A stretch of DNA of 64,000 nt. It comes from Sinomonas sp. R1AF57. Its GTDB lineage: Bacteria > Actinomycetota > Actinomycetes > Actinomycetales > Micrococcaceae. This document shows positions 50,074-58,885 of this stretch, in pieces. The stretch's first letter is position 1. Each line of letters starts with the position of its first letter. A model generated the notes under the pieces. The model did no database searches and had not been told where the DNA came from. It was given only the letters and a program-made list of their open reading frames with translations. The DNA is taken from positions 3,417,816 through 3,481,815 of the forward strand of contig NZ_CP022463.1 of the NCBI RefSeq assembly GCF_002224485.1, given 5' to 3'. A program made the translations under genes and the position numbers.

Positions 50074-51273
50074 ATGACTGCCACCACCGGCCACGCGCCC
50101 GCGCGGGCCCGGGAGACATCCCGCGGCTTCATCACCGCCGCCGCCTCGTTCGTCGCGGTCTTCGCTGCCGGCGCGACCCCCTTACCGCTCTACGACACCT
50201 ACGCCCGCGCAGACGGCCTGACCAGCGACCAGTTCTCGCTCGTCGCGGTCGCCTACTTCGCCTGCGCCGTCTTCGCACTCCTCGTGCTCGGCAGGCTCTC
50301 CGACCACCGCGGACGGCGCCCGGTGTCGATCGCCGCACTGCTCATCGCGGCCACGGGATGCGTCACGCTGCTATTCGTGGACGGCTTCCCCACGCTGCTG
50401 CTCGGCCGCGCCCTCCAGGGCCTCGCCGCGGGCCTCGCATCGAGCGCCATCGGCGCCTATGCCGTCGACACCGCCGGCCGGCGCCCCCGCTGGGTCGTCG
50501 CGATGGTGACGACCGCCGCGTCCACCGTCGGCCTCGCGATCGGCGTGTTCGTCTCCGGCGCCCTCGTCGAGTCGGGCCCCGCACCGCGGCAGCTCGCCTA
50601 CCTCGTCTTCGCGCTCCTCCTGGCCGGATGCGCCGCCGCGCTCGCCACCCGTCCCGAGACGGTCGACCGCACCCCGGGCGCCTGGTCGTCCCTGATCCCC
50701 CAGTTCAGCGTCCCGGCTGCCACGCGCCCTCGTCTGCCGGTGGCGGCTGCGGTCTTCGTCGCCACCTGGGCCTTCGGCGGCTACTTCAACTCCTTCGGCC
50801 CCACCATCGCCTCCCAAGACCTGGGATCGCACAGCCCGCTGGTGGCCGCCGCCGTGTTCGCCTCGTACATGGCCCCCAGCGTCCTCGGGGGCTTCGCCGC
50901 CGGCCGATTCCAGCCGGCGACAGCCCAGCGCATCGGAATGACCCTGGTCGCCGCCGCCGGCCTCGGCCTGGCGCTCGCGAGTTCGGCAGGGGTACTGGCG
51001 CTCTTCATCCTCGCCGGCGTCATGGGCGGCATCGGAATGGGCATCGCCACCTCAGGCAGCATGAATGCGCTGCTGCCGCGGGCGGAACCCGCCGAGCGCG
51101 CGGGACTGCTCGCCGTGGTCTATGCGATCTCCTACGCCGGATCCGCCGTCCCGAGCCTCGTCGCCGGACAGCTCAGCCGTGTCATCGCCCTCCCAGCGAT
51201 CACCGTCGGCTACGCCGGCCTCGCAGCACTCGTCTGGGTCATCACGCTCGTGGCAGCCCGAAACCCCAGATGA
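50074..51273 (+). CDS. MFS transporter (drug/metabolite efflux-like)
   Basis: 399 residues, 12 predicted helices. Motif A between helices 2 and 3: LGRLSDHRGRRPVS. The N-terminal helix PLPLYDTYARADGLTSDQFS resembles efflux-type members. Last gene of the XRE-cupin-MFS operon, 69 bases after the cupin gene. It probably exports a toxic compound or takes up a small metabolite handled by the divergent reductase operon. Confidence 0.85.
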   Translation: MTATTGHAPARARETSRGFITAAASFVAVFAAGATPLPLYDTYARADGLTSDQFSLVAVAYFACAVFALLVLGRLSDHRGRRPVSIAALLIAATGCVTLLFVDGFPTLLLGRALQGLAAGLASSAIGAYAVDTAGRRPRWVVAMVTTAASTVGLAIGVFVSGALVESGPAPRQLAYLVFALLLAGCAAALATRPETVDRTPGAWSSLIPQFSVPAATRPRLPVAAAVFVATWAFGGYFNSFGPTIASQDLGSHSPLVAAAVFASYMAPSVLGGFAAGRFQPATAQRIGMTLVAAAGLGLALASSAGVLALFILAGVMGGIGMGIATSGSMNALLPRAEPAERAGLLAVVYAISYAGSAVPSLVAGQLSRVIALPAITVGYAGLAALVWVITLVAARNPR

Positions 51274-51590
51274 TCCAAGGCCCTCCACCCGCCCCGCACC
51301 CCAGGCTTCCCCGGAGCAACCCGCTGTGCCAGGACGACTCCTTGACGATGCTGTGGAGAAGGCCAGAGGTGGGTGATCGCTGCGATGGGCTTCGTCAATG
51401 CGATGACGCGATTCGGTGATGATGCGCGTGCATCCAAGCCACTGTGCTGGTGGCGGTTGACGCGTCCTCCTTTCGGGGAACTCGCGCGGGTGCCAACCAG
51501 TGGGGATCCCTCTGATCGACAGGTCTCCTACCGCATACTGTGGTCGCGGCGGTGGGAGTCGTCCTCGCCGTCTTGTGGTCCCTGGAATCA
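51274..51590. other. Convergent intergenic region
   Basis: 317 bp between the MFS gene and galK. No gene, no perfect hairpin. A GC-poorer stretch (51370-51430) has scattered GATG words without a clear pattern. Confidence 0.4.
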
Positions 51591-52766
51591 CTACGCCAGC
51601 CTCCGCGCACCGTCGGATGGGTTGACGGTGAAGAGGCGTGGTGCCTTGAAGCCGCGCCGGGCGAAGGCGTTCAGCACGGCTTCCCGGACCCTTTCCTGGT
51701 GGTGGATGGGGACGAGTGCGATGGCCGAGCCGCCGAAGCCTCCTCCGGTCATGCGCGCGCCGATGGCTCCGGCACCCCGGCTGGCCTCGACGGCGGTATC
51801 GAGCTCTTCGCAGGAGATCTCGAAGTCGTCCCGCATCGAGGCGTGGCTCGCGTCGAGGAAGGGGGCGACGGCGGCGGCACCGGAGGCAGCCAGCGCTTCG
51901 GCGCTGTCGAGCACGCGCTGGTTCTCGGTCACGACGTGCCGCACTCGGCGGAACGTGACTTCGTCGAGGACCTGGTGCGCCTTGTCGAGGTCGGCCACGG
52001 AGACATCCCGGAGGGCCGCGACGCCGAGCTTCTGGGCGCCCAGCTCGCACGCCTGTCGTCGGTCTGCGTAGCCGCCGTCGGCGTGGGAGTGGGCTACGCG
52101 GGTGTCCACGACGAGGGTCACGAGCCCCGCGGCCGCGGCGTCGAACGGGACGAGCACGGTGCTCTGGTCCCGGCAGTCGAGGAAGAGCGCGTGTCCCGAG
52201 CGGCCGCGGAGCGAGGCGGACTGGTCCATGATGCCCGTCGGCGCGCCGACGAACGCGTTCTCGGCCCGCTGGGTGATGAGTACGAGTTCCTCTGCGCTGA
52301 AGCCCGCGCCGGTGAGCTCGTTGAGGGCCGTCGCCACGGCGCACTCGATGGCGTGCGAGGAGGAAAGCCCCGCCCCGAGGGGCACATCCGAGTCGAGGGC
52401 GAGGTCGAGGCCGGGGACCTCGATCCCTCGTTCCTGGAAGGCCCAGACGACCCCGGCCGGGTACACGCTCCACCCGGGCGCGTGCCCGGGCTTCAGCGTG
52501 TGCGTCGAGAGCTCGACGACGCGGCCCTCGCCCAGGGTGGAGAGCAGGCGGAGGGCGCCGTCGTCGCGCGTCCGGATTGCGGCGCGGGCGGCGAGGTCGA
52601 TCGCGAAGGGCAGGACGAAGCCCTCGTTGTAGTCGGTGTGCTCACCGATGAGGTTCGCCCTGCCCGGTGCGGTCCACACACCGTTCGCCCTTGAGCCGAA
52701 GGCCTCGTCGAAGGCTGCGGTGACCCGTTCCAGGCCGGGGTCGGTGTCCATCGTCTTCGCGCTCAT
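51591..52766 (-). CDS. galK: Galactokinase
   Basis: 391 residues. GHMP-kinase landmarks: the galactokinase signature GRANLIGEHTDYNEGFVLP near residue 40, the ATP loop PLGAGLSSSHAIE near 135, catalytic Asp in GIMDQSASL and the C-terminal ARMTGGGFGGSAIAL. It phosphorylates galactose at C1 with ATP. The ATG overlaps the galT stop by four bases. Last gene of the galE-galT-galK operon. Confidence 0.96.
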   Translation of the reverse strand: MSAKTMDTDPGLERVTAAFDEAFGSRANGVWTAPGRANLIGEHTDYNEGFVLPFAIDLAARAAIRTRDDGALRLLSTLGEGRVVELSTHTLKPGHAPGWSVYPAGVVWAFQERGIEVPGLDLALDSDVPLGAGLSSSHAIECAVATALNELTGAGFSAEELVLITQRAENAFVGAPTGIMDQSASLRGRSGHALFLDCRDQSTVLVPFDAAAAGLVTLVVDTRVAHSHADGGYADRRQACELGAQKLGVAALRDVSVADLDKAHQVLDEVTFRRVRHVVTENQRVLDSAEALAASGAAAVAPFLDASHASMRDDFEISCEELDTAVEASRGAGAIGARMTGGGFGGSAIALVPIHHQERVREAVLNAFARRGFKAPRLFTVNPSDGARRLA

Positions 52767-53884
52767 CGGGCCGCCGTCCTCATCACCTCGCGCAGGCTGG
52801 CTGCGACGTCCTCCGCCCGTGTGTCGTTGATGAATGCGCCCATGGCGGCCTCTGACCCTGCGAGGTACTTGAGCTTGTCGGCCGCGCGGCGTGGCGAGGT
52901 GAGCTGGAGGTGGAAGCGCGCGGCCGGCCGGAGCACGGGATCAAGGGGTGCCTGGAACCAGGCCGCGATGTACGGGGTGGGCGTGTCGTAGAGCGCGTCG
53001 AGGCAGCGGAGCAGGCGGGGGTAGGCCTCTGCGAGCTCGTCCTTCTCCTGCCCGGTCAGGCCAGCGAAGTCGGCGACCTGCCGGTGCGGGACGAGGTGGA
53101 CCTCGATCGGCCAGCGTGCGGCGAAGGGCACGTAGGCGCTGAAGTGCTCGCCCTCGAGGACCATGCGGGCCCCGTCGGCGCGCTCGCGCTCGAGGAGGGC
53201 GCCGAGCAGGGCCTGCGCGCCTCCGGTGGCGTCGAAGTGCCGCCGTGCGGCCTCTGCGAGCTGTGCCGCGCGCGGGGTCAGGTAGGGGTAGGCGTAGATC
53301 TGTCCGTGTGGGTGGTGCAGGGTCACGCCGATCTGGGCGCCGCGGTTCTCGAACGGGAAGACCTGGCGGATCCCGGGGAGCGCGCTCAGCTCCGCCGTCC
53401 GGTGTGCCCATGCCTCGATCACGGTCCGTGCCCTCTGGTATGGGAGCGCGGCGAAGGAGCCGGCGTGCTCGGAGGTGAAGGAGACGACCTCGCAGCGGCC
53501 TGCGGCGGGCACGGTCTCGCCCCAGGCCAGCGAGTCGGGCAGCTGCGCGAGCACCGGGCCGAGGGACGGGAACCGGTTCTCGAACACCACAGCGTCGTAG
53601 TCCGGGTCCGGGATCTCGGAGGCGAACGACGGCGAGCTCGGACACAGCGGGCATGCGTCCGCGGGCGGGAGGTGGGTGCGCGACTGGCGGTGGGCGGCGA
53701 CGGCGATCCAGTCGCCGGTGAGCTCGTCGTAGCGAAGCTCGCCCGGCTCCGGCCGGGCGGCAAGGTCGCGGGTGTCGGGCACCGGAATCCTCTGGGCGGC
53801 GCCGGCGTCGTCGAAGTAGAGGAGCTCGCGGCCGTCCGCGAGGATGCTCCGGGTGACAGCGGACAGGTGGTGTGCGGTGACCAT
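52763..53884 (-). CDS. galT: Galactose-1-phosphate uridylyltransferase
   Basis: 373 residues from ATG 53884, preceded by GGAGGAG; a longer frame exists but is not coding. HIT-superfamily features: zinc site CPLCPSS, ENRFPSLGPV, and the catalytic LHHPHGQIYAYP with the uridylylated His. It exchanges UMP between UDP-glucose and galactose-1-phosphate. It lies 32 bases after galE and overlaps galK. Confidence 0.96.
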   Translation of the reverse strand: MVTAHHLSAVTRSILADGRELLYFDDAGAAQRIPVPDTRDLAARPEPGELRYDELTGDWIAVAAHRQSRTHLPPADACPLCPSSPSFASEIPDPDYDAVVFENRFPSLGPVLAQLPDSLAWGETVPAAGRCEVVSFTSEHAGSFAALPYQRARTVIEAWAHRTAELSALPGIRQVFPFENRGAQIGVTLHHPHGQIYAYPYLTPRAAQLAEAARRHFDATGGAQALLGALLERERADGARMVLEGEHFSAYVPFAARWPIEVHLVPHRQVADFAGLTGQEKDELAEAYPRLLRCLDALYDTPTPYIAAWFQAPLDPVLRPAARFHLQLTSPRRAADKLKYLAGSEAAMGAFINDTRAEDVAASLREVMRTAAR

Positions 53885-53916
53885 GGGGACTCCTCCGTTG
53901 GCTCTTGGGTGGCGCA

Positions 53917-55197
53917 TCATCGTCCCTGGACGCTCTCGTCGCGTTCGAGGGTGGTTCCGAAGGGGACGATCCGGCTCAGTTCCACTGTGTAGGTGCACGG
54001 ACTGCGGCGGGTGACCAGGACTCCCCGGGTCCCTTCCATGAGCGCCTGGGCGATCGCGGCTTCCACTGCCCGGTTCAGCGCCTGCTCGAGCGAGGGCGGA
54101 TCCCCTGCCGTCACGTCGATGCGATAGGGGGCGGGATGGGGGCTCATGGACGGCCTCGCCTGGGGCTCCTCCCCTGCTTCGAGGGAGAGGGCGTAGCCCA
54201 TGGGGTTGTTCTTCTGCCAGCGCCAGTGGTCCTCGCACATGGCCTCGACAGTCCTGGTGGTGGACCAGCCGAGGTCGGCGAGGGCGGCCGAGGGGTCGGC
54301 CCAGAAGGCGGGGAGGTCGCCGGCGCGGCGGGGGGCGATCTCGTAGGGGATGGGGGAGCCGACGGCCTTTTCGAAGGCGGCGTGCATCTGGAGCACGCTG
54401 GTGCCGTGTCCGGAGCCGAGGTTCCAGCGGTGGACACCGTCGTGGCCCTGGAGGTAGTGCAGGGCGGCGGCGTGGCCTTCGGCGAGGTCCATGACGTGGA
54501 TGTAGTCGCGCAGGCAGGTCCCGTCGGGGGTGTCGTAGTCGCCGCCGAAGACCATGAGCTTCTCGCGCCGACCCACGGCGACCTGGGCGATGAAGGGCAC
54601 GAGGTTGTTGGGGATGCCCTGCGGGTCCTCGCCGATGCGGCCGGAAGGGTGCGCGCCGACGGGGTTGAAGTAGCGCAGCAGTGCTATGCGCCAGGCGGGG
54701 TCCGAGGCGCCGAGGTCGGTGAGGATGTCCTCGATCTGCTCCTTGGTGCGCCCGTAGGGGTTCATCGCCCCGATCTCCATCTTCTCCACGTAGGGGGTGG
54801 GGTTGTGCTCGCCGTAGACGGTGGCGGAGGAGGAGAAGACGATGGTGCGCACGGCGTGGCGTTCCATGGTGCGCAGGAGGGCGATGGTGCCGGCGACGTT
54901 GTTGAAGTAGTAGTCCAGCGGGATCGTCACGGACTCGCCGACGGCCTTGAGGCCGGCGAAGTGGATGACCGCCTCGGGGGCGTGCTCGGCGAAGGCGGCG
55001 TCGAGGGCGGCCTCGTCGGTGATGTCGGCCCGGACGAACGCGGCCTCGCGGCCGGCGAGCTCGCCGACGCGGCGCAGCGCCTCCTCGCTGGAGTTGGACA
55101 GGTTGTCCACCACGACGACGTCGTGGCCTGCCTCGAGGAGGGTCAGGACCGTGTGTGAGCCGATGTAGCCGGTGCCACCGGTGACGAGGATGCGCAT
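53917..55197 (-). CDS. galE: UDP-glucose 4-epimerase with C-terminal extra domain
   Basis: 426 residues, about 85 more than standard GalE. Residues 1-340 are a normal epimerase: MRILVTGGTGYIGSHTV (NAD), SSSATVYGE (catalytic Ser/Thr region), NPYGRTKEQIE (catalytic Tyr-Lys) and LLRYFNPVGAHPSG. Normal GalE would end near NPMGYAL. From about residue 350 an unrelated unit follows (APYRIDVTAG, LEQALNRAVEAAIAQAL, TRGVLVTRRSPCTYTVELS, VPFGTT), which looks like a small free-standing actinobacterial protein fused in frame. An LacI-type operator and a TAGAAT -10 lie upstream. Confidence 0.92.
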   Translation of the reverse strand: MRILVTGGTGYIGSHTVLTLLEAGHDVVVVDNLSNSSEEALRRVGELAGREAAFVRADITDEAALDAAFAEHAPEAVIHFAGLKAVGESVTIPLDYYFNNVAGTIALLRTMERHAVRTIVFSSSATVYGEHNPTPYVEKMEIGAMNPYGRTKEQIEDILTDLGASDPAWRIALLRYFNPVGAHPSGRIGEDPQGIPNNLVPFIAQVAVGRREKLMVFGGDYDTPDGTCLRDYIHVMDLAEGHAAALHYLQGHDGVHRWNLGSGHGTSVLQMHAAFEKAVGSPIPYEIAPRRAGDLPAFWADPSAALADLGWSTTRTVEAMCEDHWRWQKNNPMGYALSLEAGEEPQARPSMSPHPAPYRIDVTAGDPPSLEQALNRAVEAAIAQALMEGTRGVLVTRRSPCTYTVELSRIVPFGTTLERDESVQGR

Positions 55198-55362
55198 GGG
55201 TGCCTTCCATTCGGGACAGTCTTGGTGCCGCTGCCCCGCGTACCGGGACGGGGGGCCAGGGCCCGGGCCGTTCCGGCGCCTTTCGCGTCGGGTCTTCCGG
55301 GCAGGCGGTGCGCGTGTGGGCAGGTTGCGACGCCTCTGCCGGGAGCGACAAGCGCCGGTCCG

Positions 55363-55434
55363 ATTCTACTCGTGTAACTATATGCCTGTACAGACCCCTA
55401 TATTGCCGGGTGGGTCTTGGTTACCCGAGTCGAA
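55363..55434 (-). promoter_or_regulatory. galE promoter and two LacI-type operators
   Basis: Minus-strand -10 TAGAAT (55363-55368) overlaps operator TAGTTACACGAGTAGA (minus, 55365-55380). A second site, GGTTACCCGAGTCGAA, lies on the plus strand at 55419-55434. Both share the core TTACNCGAGT with the sites at 57784-57799 and 57861-57876. Central CG and half-palindromic arms are typical of LacI-family operators. Confidence 0.72.
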
Positions 55435-55491
55435 TGGTGAGCGAGAACGGGTTGTTGTGCCGCCGGTTCTTGGCGGTGAGCTTCGGTCTTC

Positions 55492-56502
55492 TCAGCAGCC
55501 GCAGGAGGTGCGGCGGATGAGGGCTGGCGGGAAGGTGCGGTTGCGCCGGTGCCCCCCGTCGCCCACGAGGGCCTCGACAGCGGCGCGGGCCATCTCCTCG
55601 ACGGGCTGGGCCACCGTGCTCAGCGGCGGCCAGCTGTACTCGGCTTCGGGGGAGCCGTCGAACGAGACGATCGCGAGGTCTTCCGGCACGCGGACCCCGG
55701 CTTGGTGGCAGGCCAGCAGCAGGCCGACGGCCTGCAGGTCCGAGCTTGCGAAGACGGCGGTGGGCCGGTCGGCTTCGTTGAGGAGCCACCTGCCGGCCTG
55801 GTAGCCGCCCTCGCGGCTGAACGGTCCCCGCATCACCGGGCCGGCCTGGAGGCCGGCCGCCTCGATCGCCTCGCGCCATCCGACCTCCCGGGCGTCCAGG
55901 TCTCCTCCGGTGTTGGTGCCCATGATGAGCCCGATCTTGCGGTGGCCGTGTTCCACGAGATGCTCGACGGCGAGCTTGGCTCCGCCTCGGAGGTCGACGC
56001 CGACGGAGTCGAAGCCCGGGCTCTCGGTGCTGTGGTTGAGGAGCACGGCCGGGATCTCGGCGGCCTCGAGGTCCCTGAGGTCGGGCTCGAACAGCACGCT
56101 CGAGAGGAAGACCCCGTCCAGGCGCCGGCCGGCGAAGTTCCCGAGATGGCGGCGCTCGGTGGCGAGAGAGCCCGCGGAGTTCGCGATGAGCAGGGCATAG
56201 CCCCGCTCGGCGGCGACGACCTCGACCGCGTGGGAGAGGGCCGCGAAGAAGGGGTTGGTGGCATCGGGGACGATCATGCCGAGCATTTCGCTCGAGCCGA
56301 GCTTGAGGGCGCGCGCGGCAGCGTTGGGGCGGTAGCCGAGCACGGCGATCGCGTCGCGCACTTTCGCGGCGGTCGCCGGCGAGACGTTCTTGGAGCCGTT
56401 GACGACATAGCTCACGACGGCGGTGCTCACCCCGGCGAGCCGCGCCACGTCCTTGCGGGTGGCGGTCGGCTTGGGGGCGGAGGGGTGCGGCATGGCCATC
56501 AT
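55492..56502 (-). CDS. LacI-family transcriptional regulator
   Basis: 336 residues from ATG 56502 (56499 and 56493 are alternatives). The HTH begins ATRKDVARLAGVSTAVVSYV with the hinge NGSKNVSPATAAKV, then the periplasmic-binding-protein-like sensor domain (LGMIVPDATNPFFAALSHAV, VFASSDLQAVGLLLAC). It ends in RRTSCGC. One base separates it from the upstream oxidoreductase gene, so the two form an operon. The four operator-like sites around gal and ABC promoters are its probable targets, with galactose or an alpha-galactoside as inducer. Confidence 0.9.
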   Translation of the reverse strand: MMAMPHPSAPKPTATRKDVARLAGVSTAVVSYVVNGSKNVSPATAAKVRDAIAVLGYRPNAAARALKLGSSEMLGMIVPDATNPFFAALSHAVEVVAAERGYALLIANSAGSLATERRHLGNFAGRRLDGVFLSSVLFEPDLRDLEAAEIPAVLLNHSTESPGFDSVGVDLRGGAKLAVEHLVEHGHRKIGLIMGTNTGGDLDAREVGWREAIEAAGLQAGPVMRGPFSREGGYQAGRWLLNEADRPTAVFASSDLQAVGLLLACHQAGVRVPEDLAIVSFDGSPEAEYSWPPLSTVAQPVEEMARAAVEALVGDGGHRRNRTFPPALIRRTSCGC

Positions 56503-56503
56503 G

Positions 56504-57763
56504 CTATCGGCGCCCGTCGGCGGCTGCCGCCGAGGGCTGGCCCGGCGGGGGCGCGGCCGGGTCCGGGGCATCGCCGAAGTCGGGCACGGGCAGGCGTTCG
56601 CCGCCGCGCAGCGCTGACTGGTGGGCGACGATGCCGGGAAGGGTGTAGCGGGCGGCCTCCCAGGCGTTCACGGGCGGCTGTGTTCCGTCGGCCACGGCGC
56701 GGGCGAAGTCGTCGACGAGGAACTGGTGGCTTCCTTCGTGGCCCGTCGGGAGGTGGAGCAGCTCCCGGGGCAGTCGTGAGGCGTCCTGCACGGGGGCGAG
56801 GCCGGAGACGAAGGCGTCCCGGAGGGCGGGGGCGACGTCGGCGAGGGAGGGGTCGTCGGCGTCCAGCGTCGCGGTCGTGCGCAGCAGAGCCGAGACGTCG
56901 GTGACGCTCTCCTTGTCCTGCCACACGGCGGCGTCGACGAGCTGCTCGAAGCTGCCCTCGGTCCCGAAGTACCGGAAGCGGCTCTCGCGCAGGTGTGAGG
57001 GGTACCCGACGCGGCGGAACTCGTTGATCCGCATGGATCCGCCGCCCGCGAGCTCGAAGAGCGCTGTGGCGTTGGAGAAGTCGTTGGCGAACATGCTGAC
57101 CTCGCGGTCGAAGACGCCGTCCCCGCGCTCGTCGCGGACCCCGATGCAGCTCACGCTCACAGCATGTCCGCCGATGGCGCCGAGCACCCCGCCGACCGAA
57201 TGCGTCGGGTAGAGCATCGGCGGGTAGCTTGCCGTCCTCTTCCAGTCGGCACCGCCGCTGTACTGGTAGGCCTCGTAGAAGCCAAGGTCCATGTCGTGCA
57301 CGTAGTCGCCCTCGGCGTAGAAGATCCGGCCGAAGGCCCCCTCGGCACGGCGCTGGCGCCCATACACGGTGGCGGGGTTGTAGTAGCTCGTCTCGCCCAT
57401 CATGTAGGTCAGCCCGGTCTCGCGAACGGCCTCGATGATTGCCTCGATCTCCGCGACGCTGATGGCCATCGGCACCGCCGAGTAGACGTGCTTGCCGGCC
57501 CGGAGCGCCTGGACGACGAGGGGGCCGTGGGTCCAGCGCTGGGTGAAGACCGCGACCGCGTCGACGTCGCTCTCGAGCAGGGCCTCGAAGCTCGGGACCG
57601 TCCCTGTCAGGCCCAGCCGCCCGACGAGGGCCTCGGCCCGCTCGGGAAGTACGTCGGCCACGCGGACCGACGACACCCTGGGGTGGGCGTCGAAGAGCTT
57701 GGCGAACTGTCCGGAGAACTGTCCCGCGCCGACGATGCCGAGGGAGAAGGATGGGAGTGTCAC
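56504..57763 (-). CDS. Gfo/Idh/MocA-family oxidoreductase
   Basis: 419 residues from GTG 57763. N-terminal NAD(P) Rossmann fold LGIVGAGQFSGQFAKLF, then the EKP-motif region RAGKHVYSAVPMAISV, where the usual Glu-Lys-Pro is replaced by Ser-Ala-Val-Pro. The C-terminal sheet domain includes GDYVHDMDLGFYEAYQY and YPTHSVGGVLGAI with the conserved His. Members oxidise or reduce sugars and inositols. The missing EKP lysine is odd for a classical dehydrogenase. Cotranscribed with lacI and divergent from the sugar ABC genes. Confidence 0.85.
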   Translation of the reverse strand: MTLPSFSLGIVGAGQFSGQFAKLFDAHPRVSSVRVADVLPERAEALVGRLGLTGTVPSFEALLESDVDAVAVFTQRWTHGPLVVQALRAGKHVYSAVPMAISVAEIEAIIEAVRETGLTYMMGETSYYNPATVYGRQRRAEGAFGRIFYAEGDYVHDMDLGFYEAYQYSGGADWKRTASYPPMLYPTHSVGGVLGAIGGHAVSVSCIGVRDERGDGVFDREVSMFANDFSNATALFELAGGGSMRINEFRRVGYPSHLRESRFRYFGTEGSFEQLVDAAVWQDKESVTDVSALLRTTATLDADDPSLADVAPALRDAFVSGLAPVQDASRLPRELLHLPTGHEGSHQFLVDDFARAVADGTQPPVNAWEAARYTLPGIVAHQSALRGGERLPVPDFGDAPDPAAPPPGQPSAAAADGRR

Positions 57764-57783
57764 GCAGGACAGTGTCGCACCGC

Positions 57784-57878
57784 TAGTTACCCGAGTCAAT
57801 CGATCCCACTGATCTCTCCGTTCAAAGCGGCGGTGGCGGAAGAGACCTCTTGCCAACGTCTAGTTACTCGCGTAGATT
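57784..57878. promoter_or_regulatory. Divergent promoter with two LacI-type operators
   Basis: Plus-strand promoter TTGCCA (57850-57855), 17 bases, TAGATT (57873-57878), with operator TAGTTACTCGCGTAGA (57861-57876) between and over the -10. A second operator TAGTTACCCGAGTCAA (57784-57799) overlaps TTGACT, a minus-strand -35, for the oxidoreductase-lacI operon. Confidence 0.75.
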
Positions 57879-57917
57879 CATTTCCCAGTTGTTAGACACG
57901 TCACAATGGAGGATTCA

Positions 57918-58874
57918 ATGGCGACCACCTCACTGGGGGAACGCAGGCCCTCGCGTCGCTCCGGCGAAGCAGGCTCGGTCGGGGGCAGGCGTGAGCGCCG
58001 GTGGCGGGGGCGGAGCGACCTGCGGGTCGCGCTGGTCTTCGTCGCGCCGGCCCTCTTGGGCTTCGTGCTCTTCTACCTCGTCCCGACGGTCCGCGGCGTG
58101 TACCTGAGCTTCACGAAGTACAACATCCTCGGGAACCCGGTCTGGATCGGGATCGACAACTACACCAAGATCTTCCAGGACAAGCTGTTCTGGAACGCGA
58201 TGGGCGTCACGGCGGAGTACGTCGTGCTCAACATCGCCTTCCAGACCGTGATCGCGCTCGGGCTCGCGCTCCTGATGTACCACGTGGCCAAGTCCACCGT
58301 GATCCGCGGGATCCTGCTCATGCCGTACCTCGTGGCGAACGTGATCGTCGCGCTGCTGTGGTTCTGGATGCTCGACTACCAGATCGGGATCGTCAACCAG
58401 ATCCTGCAGTGGATGGGCGTCCCCAGGGTGGCGTTCTTCGGCAACGAGTTCTGGGCCGTCCCCACCATCGCCTTCGTGAACGTCTGGCGCCATATGGGCT
58501 ACACCGCCCTGCTGATCTTCGCCGGGCTCCAGGCGATCCCCGGCCACCTGTACGAGGTGGCGAACCTGGACGGGGCGAACCGCTGGCAGACCTTCTGGAG
58601 AGTCACCATGCCGCTCCTGCGCCCGGTGCTGCTCTTGGTCATGGTCGTCACGGTCACCGGCTCGTTCCAGATCTTCGACACCGTCGCCGTCACCACCCAG
58701 GGCGGCCCGGTCAACGCCTCGCGCGTCATCCAGTACTACATCTACCAGCGCGCCTTCAGCCAGCAGGACTTCGGCTACGGCTCCGCCCTGAGCGTGATCC
58801 TGTTCATCATCCTGGCGGTCATCGCCTTCCTGCAGATGAAGTTCCTGCGCGGCAACGAGAACGACCTGACCTGA
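57918..58874 (+). CDS. Sugar ABC transporter permease (MalF type)
   Basis: 318 residues from ATG 57918; GGAGGA lies between it and the upstream in-frame ATG 57906, so the later start is preferred. Six helices (first VALVFVAPALLGFVLFYLV), with the EAA loop EVANLDGANRWQTFWRVTMP that contacts the ATPase. CUT1-family inner-membrane permease, partner of the MalG-type protein that follows 11 bases later. Likely imports raffinose, melibiose or another alpha-galactoside. Confidence 0.92.
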   Translation: MATTSLGERRPSRRSGEAGSVGGRRERRWRGRSDLRVALVFVAPALLGFVLFYLVPTVRGVYLSFTKYNILGNPVWIGIDNYTKIFQDKLFWNAMGVTAEYVVLNIAFQTVIALGLALLMYHVAKSTVIRGILLMPYLVANVIVALLWFWMLDYQIGIVNQILQWMGVPRVAFFGNEFWAVPTIAFVNVWRHMGYTALLIFAGLQAIPGHLYEVANLDGANRWQTFWRVTMPLLRPVLLLVMVVTVTGSFQIFDTVAVTTQGGPVNASRVIQYYIYQRAFSQQDFGYGSALSVILFIILAVIAFLQMKFLRGNENDLT

Positions 58875-58885
58875 GAGGAATCGCC

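Noticed and set aside
52763-55351. 862-codon open frame covering galT and running through galE
   Set aside because: Only the part from 53884 downward is GalT; the upstream part is an Arg/Pro-rich shadow in a different frame from galE.
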